From the NCBI RefSeq assembly GCF_016859125.1, contig NZ_CP069338.1:4775501-4839500 (forward strand): a stretch of 64,000 nt of DNA, in the 5' to 3' direction. A model generated the notes under the pieces. That model was not told where the DNA came from and did not search any database. It saw nothing but the letters and a program-made list of their open reading frames with translations. Origin of the DNA: Archangium violaceum. GTDB taxonomy: Bacteria > Myxococcota > Myxococcia > Myxococcales > Myxococcaceae. Below, piece by piece: positions 61,410-64,000 of this stretch (positions are counted from its first letter, which is position 1; each line of letters begins with the position of its first letter). Position numbers and translations under genes: made by a program.

Positions 61410-62255
61410 TCAGGGAACAGGCCGTGGGTTGCCCCAGGCCGCCGCGGCAATCCTCCACTGTCCCCCGGTGTGCACGAGCAGCAGGTGGTCGATGTAGCGC
61501 ACTCCCTCGAACACGACGTCCAGCCTGGCGGCCGCCACGCTTCCACGGACCTCCACCTGCAGAATGCGCCACGGGCTCGCGCGGTCCTGGACTCCCGCGT
61601 CCTGTTTCTCCGCGTAGCGGGCCGCCGCCTCGGAGAGGGTCACCCACGAGAAGGGCACCCCCTCGACGTGCACGCGGTAGTAGAGGCAGTTGGGGGTGTG
61701 CGTCTGGTGCAACAGTGCGGGGCTGTAGGCGGCGTGCGCCTCGATCTTTCCGGCGAGCACCGCGCGAATCTCCTCCTGCGCGGAGGGGGACCCGGTCGCG
61801 CGCTCACCGGGCTCGAGCCGCTGGAACACCTTGCCCACGATGCGCCAGCCCGCGGGCGAGTCCACCACGAGCAGCAGATCATCGAACGTGTGGCCGGGCC
61901 AATGAGAGACAGCCTCCACCAGGGCGAACGGGCCCTCACGGTCGAGCACCGTCATCCGGCGCTCGGTCGCGGGCTCCGGGTGGTTCGCCTTCGCGTCCAG
62001 CACTTGCCACCACTCCAGCTGTGTGCGCGTCCGCAGCTCTCCGCTGCCCTCCACCCAATGCATGACGGTACCGGGATGGAAGGCCGAGCGCAGCAGACGG
62101 CTGGAGCTCGTGTCGGACGCGCGGAAGTACGTCCGCACGGCTTCCTCGGGCGTGAGGTTCTGACGAGGGGGCGGGGCGAAGGAGGACATGGGGCGGGTGT
62201 GCGTGCAGGCCGAGAGCAATGCGAGGGTCGCCAGCACGAGGAGTGACCTGGGCAT
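61410..62255 (-). CDS. Tandem SnoaL/NTF2-like lipoprotein
   Basis: 281 residues from ATG 62255. Lipobox LALLSAC. Two SnoaL/NTF2-like (lumazine-binding-like) alpha-beta cones are seen, one starting TPEEAVRTYFRASDTSSSRL with GWRIVGKVFQRL at its end, another starting GSPSAQEEIRAVLAG and ending HTGGQWRIAAAAWGN. Such double-NTF2 proteins bind small molecules. A 189-bp piece of it is duplicated at 54606-54794. It is divergent from the LysR regulator (72 bp between starts), so the two may be linked. Confidence 0.7.
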   Translation of the reverse strand: MPRSLLVLATLALLSACTHTRPMSSFAPPPRQNLTPEEAVRTYFRASDTSSSRLLRSAFHPGTVMHWVEGSGELRTRTQLEWWQVLDAKANHPEPATERRMTVLDREGPFALVEAVSHWPGHTFDDLLLVVDSPAGWRIVGKVFQRLEPGERATGSPSAQEEIRAVLAGKIEAHAAYSPALLHQTHTPNCLYYRVHVEGVPFSWVTLSEAAARYAEKQDAGVQDRASPWRILQVEVRGSVAAARLDVVFEGVRYIDHLLLVHTGGQWRIAAAAWGNPRPVP

Positions 62256-62326
62256 GGCGGGAACATGCGCCCGGACCCGACCGGACACCATTTGATAGTT
62301 CCAGGCGGAAGCCATAGAAAGGTTCG

Positions 62327-63193
62327 ATGGACTTCCCGGAGCTCCCCTTCCTGCGTACCTTCGTGACCGTCTACGAGGCGCGCAGCATCACAGCGGCCTC
62401 GGCGCGCCTGCATCGCACCCAGCCCACGGTGAGCTATCAGCTGCGCCGCCTGGAGGAGGCGCTCGGCGCGCCGCTATTCGAGCGCCGCTCGGCGCGTCTC
62501 GTCCCCACGCCCGTGGCGGCTCGGCTCTTCCGGTTCCTCGGAGGCTTCGCCCGTGATTTGCAGGCCGTGCTGCAGGGAGATGAGGAGGGCCGGCCGCTGG
62601 AGATCGCGGCGGTGTCTGGCTTTGGCCGCTACGTGCTCTTTCCTCGGGTGCTCGAGTCGGAGCGGCTGCGGCGGGCGCTGACGCTGCGCTACCCGTCAGC
62701 CGAGGGCGTCTTCCGCCAGGTGCTCGAGGGGCAGGTGGATGTGGGCTTCTCCTTCAGGGCCACGGTGCACCCGGGCCTCGTACTGGAGCCGGTCTACGAG
62801 GAGAAGTTGGTGCTCGTCGCGGGGCCGGCCTGGGCCCGCCGGCTGCGTGTCCAGGCGGACTTCCAGGACGTGCCGCTCGTGACCTACGACGAGGGCGACT
62901 ACGTGGTGGGCCGTTGGCTCGGCCATCACTTCGGCAGGCGCCATCCGCGTTGGTATAGCACCGCGCATTTCGAGGAGCTGGAGGAGGTGCTGGAACTGGT
63001 GGCGCGCGGGCAGGGCGTCGCCGTTGTCCCCGACTTCTGCATTACCCAGGGACGAGCCCTGCGGGTGGTGGGTTGGGGCAAGGCCGCCCTGACGAACACG
63101 GTCTACGTGGTGCAACGGGCCCACGCGCCCGTGCGTCCGGCCGTCGTGGAGTTGCTCGGCCGCCTGCGCGGGCCCGGGGGCGGCACGACGTGA
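62327..63193 (+). CDS. LysR-family transcriptional regulator
   Basis: 288 residues. N-terminal winged helix (LRTFVTVYEARSITAASARLH...PTVSYQLRRLEEALGAPLFE) and a substrate-binding-like domain (EIAAVSGFGRYVLF, LVTYDEGDYVVGRWLG, VPDFCITQG). Divergent from the NTF2-like lipoprotein gene. LysR regulators usually control the divergent gene and themselves. The inducer is unknown. Confidence 0.9.
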   Translation: MDFPELPFLRTFVTVYEARSITAASARLHRTQPTVSYQLRRLEEALGAPLFERRSARLVPTPVAARLFRFLGGFARDLQAVLQGDEEGRPLEIAAVSGFGRYVLFPRVLESERLRRALTLRYPSAEGVFRQVLEGQVDVGFSFRATVHPGLVLEPVYEEKLVLVAGPAWARRLRVQADFQDVPLVTYDEGDYVVGRWLGHHFGRRHPRWYSTAHFEELEEVLELVARGQGVAVVPDFCITQGRALRVVGWGKAALTNTVYVVQRAHAPVRPAVVELLGRLRGPGGGTT

Positions 63194-63305
63194 CGCGTGC
63201 CGGGCGGGCTGCCCCAAAGCTGAGCGAGGACATGTCAGACGCTCTGGAGAAGGTGGGCCCCTTCAACCAGCGGCATCACGACATGAAACCTCGGAGGCTT
63301 GGAAC

Positions 63306-64000
63306 TTGGAAACCCCTGGACGCGGATTCGGAAGGGCCGTGGTCATCGGCAGCAGCATGGCGGGGCTTTTGAGCGCGCGGGTGCTCGCGGACCATTTCGA
63401 GAAGGTCATCCTCCTGGAGCGGGACCATCGGCCGGAAGGGCCCCAGCCTCGAAAAGGAGTCCCTCAGGGTCCGCACATCCACGTCTTGCTGGACACGGGC
63501 CGGCGGCTCCTGGACGGGTTCTTCCCCGGCCTCTTCCAGGACCTGCGAGAGCAGGGCGCCGAGCTCATCGACTCGAGTGGGGACCTCGCCTGGCACCACT
63601 TCGACGTCTGGAAGGCGCGTTACACCAGCGGCATTCCCTTGCTGCTATGCACCCGCACCTTCCTGGAGTGGAACGTGCTGCGCCGCGTGCTGGCGCTGCC
63701 CAACGTCGAGCTGCGAGAAGGGTGCTCCGCCGAGAGGCTGCTCACGGACCCGGCCCGGCAGCGCATCACGGGAGTCCAGCTGAAGGGGCCTTCGGGAGAA
63801 GAGCCGTTGGAGGCCGCTCTGGTCGTGGACGCCAGCGGCCGAGGTTCGCGAGCGCCTCAGTGGCTCGAGGCGCTCGGCTATGGCCGTCCCGAGGAGGAGC
63901 AGGTGGGAGTCGATCTCGCCTACACCTCTCGCCTCTACGCGCGCCCCGCGAGCTTCCAGGGGGAGTGGAGCGCGCTCATGCAATACCCTTGTCCGCCGTC
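63306..64000 (+). CDS. FAD-dependent monooxygenase, partial (window edge)
   Basis: The first 231 codons of a gene that continues past the window. The start is TTG 63306, with GGAGG 8 bases upstream; no ATG fits the frame before the FAD motif. FAD motif: AVVIGSSMAGLLSARVLADH; then VPQGPHIHVLLDTGRRLLDG and later LVVDASGRGSRAP, as in squalene-monooxygenase/geranylgeranyl-reductase-like flavoenzymes. It is tandem with the LysR gene (113 bp), which may regulate it. Confidence 0.75.
   Translation, partial: METPGRGFGRAVVIGSSMAGLLSARVLADHFEKVILLERDHRPEGPQPRKGVPQGPHIHVLLDTGRRLLDGFFPGLFQDLREQGAELIDSSGDLAWHHFDVWKARYTSGIPLLLCTRTFLEWNVLRRVLALPNVELREGCSAERLLTDPARQRITGVQLKGPSGEEPLEAALVVDASGRGSRAPQWLEALGYGRPEEEQVGVDLAYTSRLYARPASFQGEWSALMQYPCPP

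Noticed and set aside
1-64000. CRISPR array
   Set aside because: No regularly spaced short repeats or cas genes are seen.

Overview
The window is very GC-rich chromosomal DNA with almost no spare space between genes. It carries gene families typical of myxobacteria: paired DUF2381-type protein and Ser/Thr kinase, a Sit-type polymorphic toxin lipoprotein, many lipoproteins, STAND/GAF histidine kinases and glycine-rich lipoproteins. It most likely comes from a member of the Cystobacterineae (Archangium/Cystobacter-like). The genus is inference from gene content only.

Layout. 0-11 kb: an MshEN protein with degenerate receivers, an LpoA-like lipoprotein overlapping a WD40 lipoprotein, family B DNA polymerase, an FNR-type reductase and a degenerate GT51-like protein. 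11-17.3 kb, minus strand: a Ser/Thr kinase, two secreted or lipoprotein genes, and a CpaF-type secretion ATPase. 17.5-25.3 kb: ung, an orphan protein joining TssB-like and TssC-like regions, a lysine-rich-tail TPR protein, and gyrA. 25.4-37.6 kb: a giant STAND/GAF histidine kinase, two alpha/beta hydrolases, a frameshifted Calx-beta-like lipoprotein, a PAS/GAF histidine kinase, a YkvA protein and a pre-peptidase-repeat lipoprotein.

37.7-43.8 kb is a tight six-gene purine (urate/allantoin) degradation operon: FAD oxidoreductase, allantoinase, allantoicase, OHCU decarboxylase, hydroxyisourate hydrolase and a DUF6986 citrate-lyase-like enzyme. The two unassigned members sit where two recognised steps (urate oxidation, and ureidoglycolate/glyoxylate use) have no recognised gene in the window.

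43.8-54.8 kb is a mosaic mobile island. It holds three tRNA/tmRNA 3'-end-like direct repeats, an integrase remnant interrupted by an antisense group II intron, and three IS91-type transposase remnants, two of them sharing a 451-bp direct repeat. The intron's reverse transcriptase has lost its motif A aspartate. The cargo is interbacterial or antiphage: a lipoprotein with a PD-(D/E)XK signature plus a DUF3396 immunity gene, a SitA5-like HNH toxin with a small downstream gene, a PNP-STAND-type defence gene cut off by an IS91 remnant, and a secreted protein with a D/ExK/QxxxY nuclease signature plus an unknown partner.

54.8-64 kb: a HEAT-repeat lipoprotein, a DUF2381-like protein with a transmembrane kinase, an LCAT-like lipase, two lipoproteins, a LysR regulator and the start of an FAD monooxygenase. 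Short dispersed repeats and a 189-bp duplicated gene fragment show that this region has also been rearranged.
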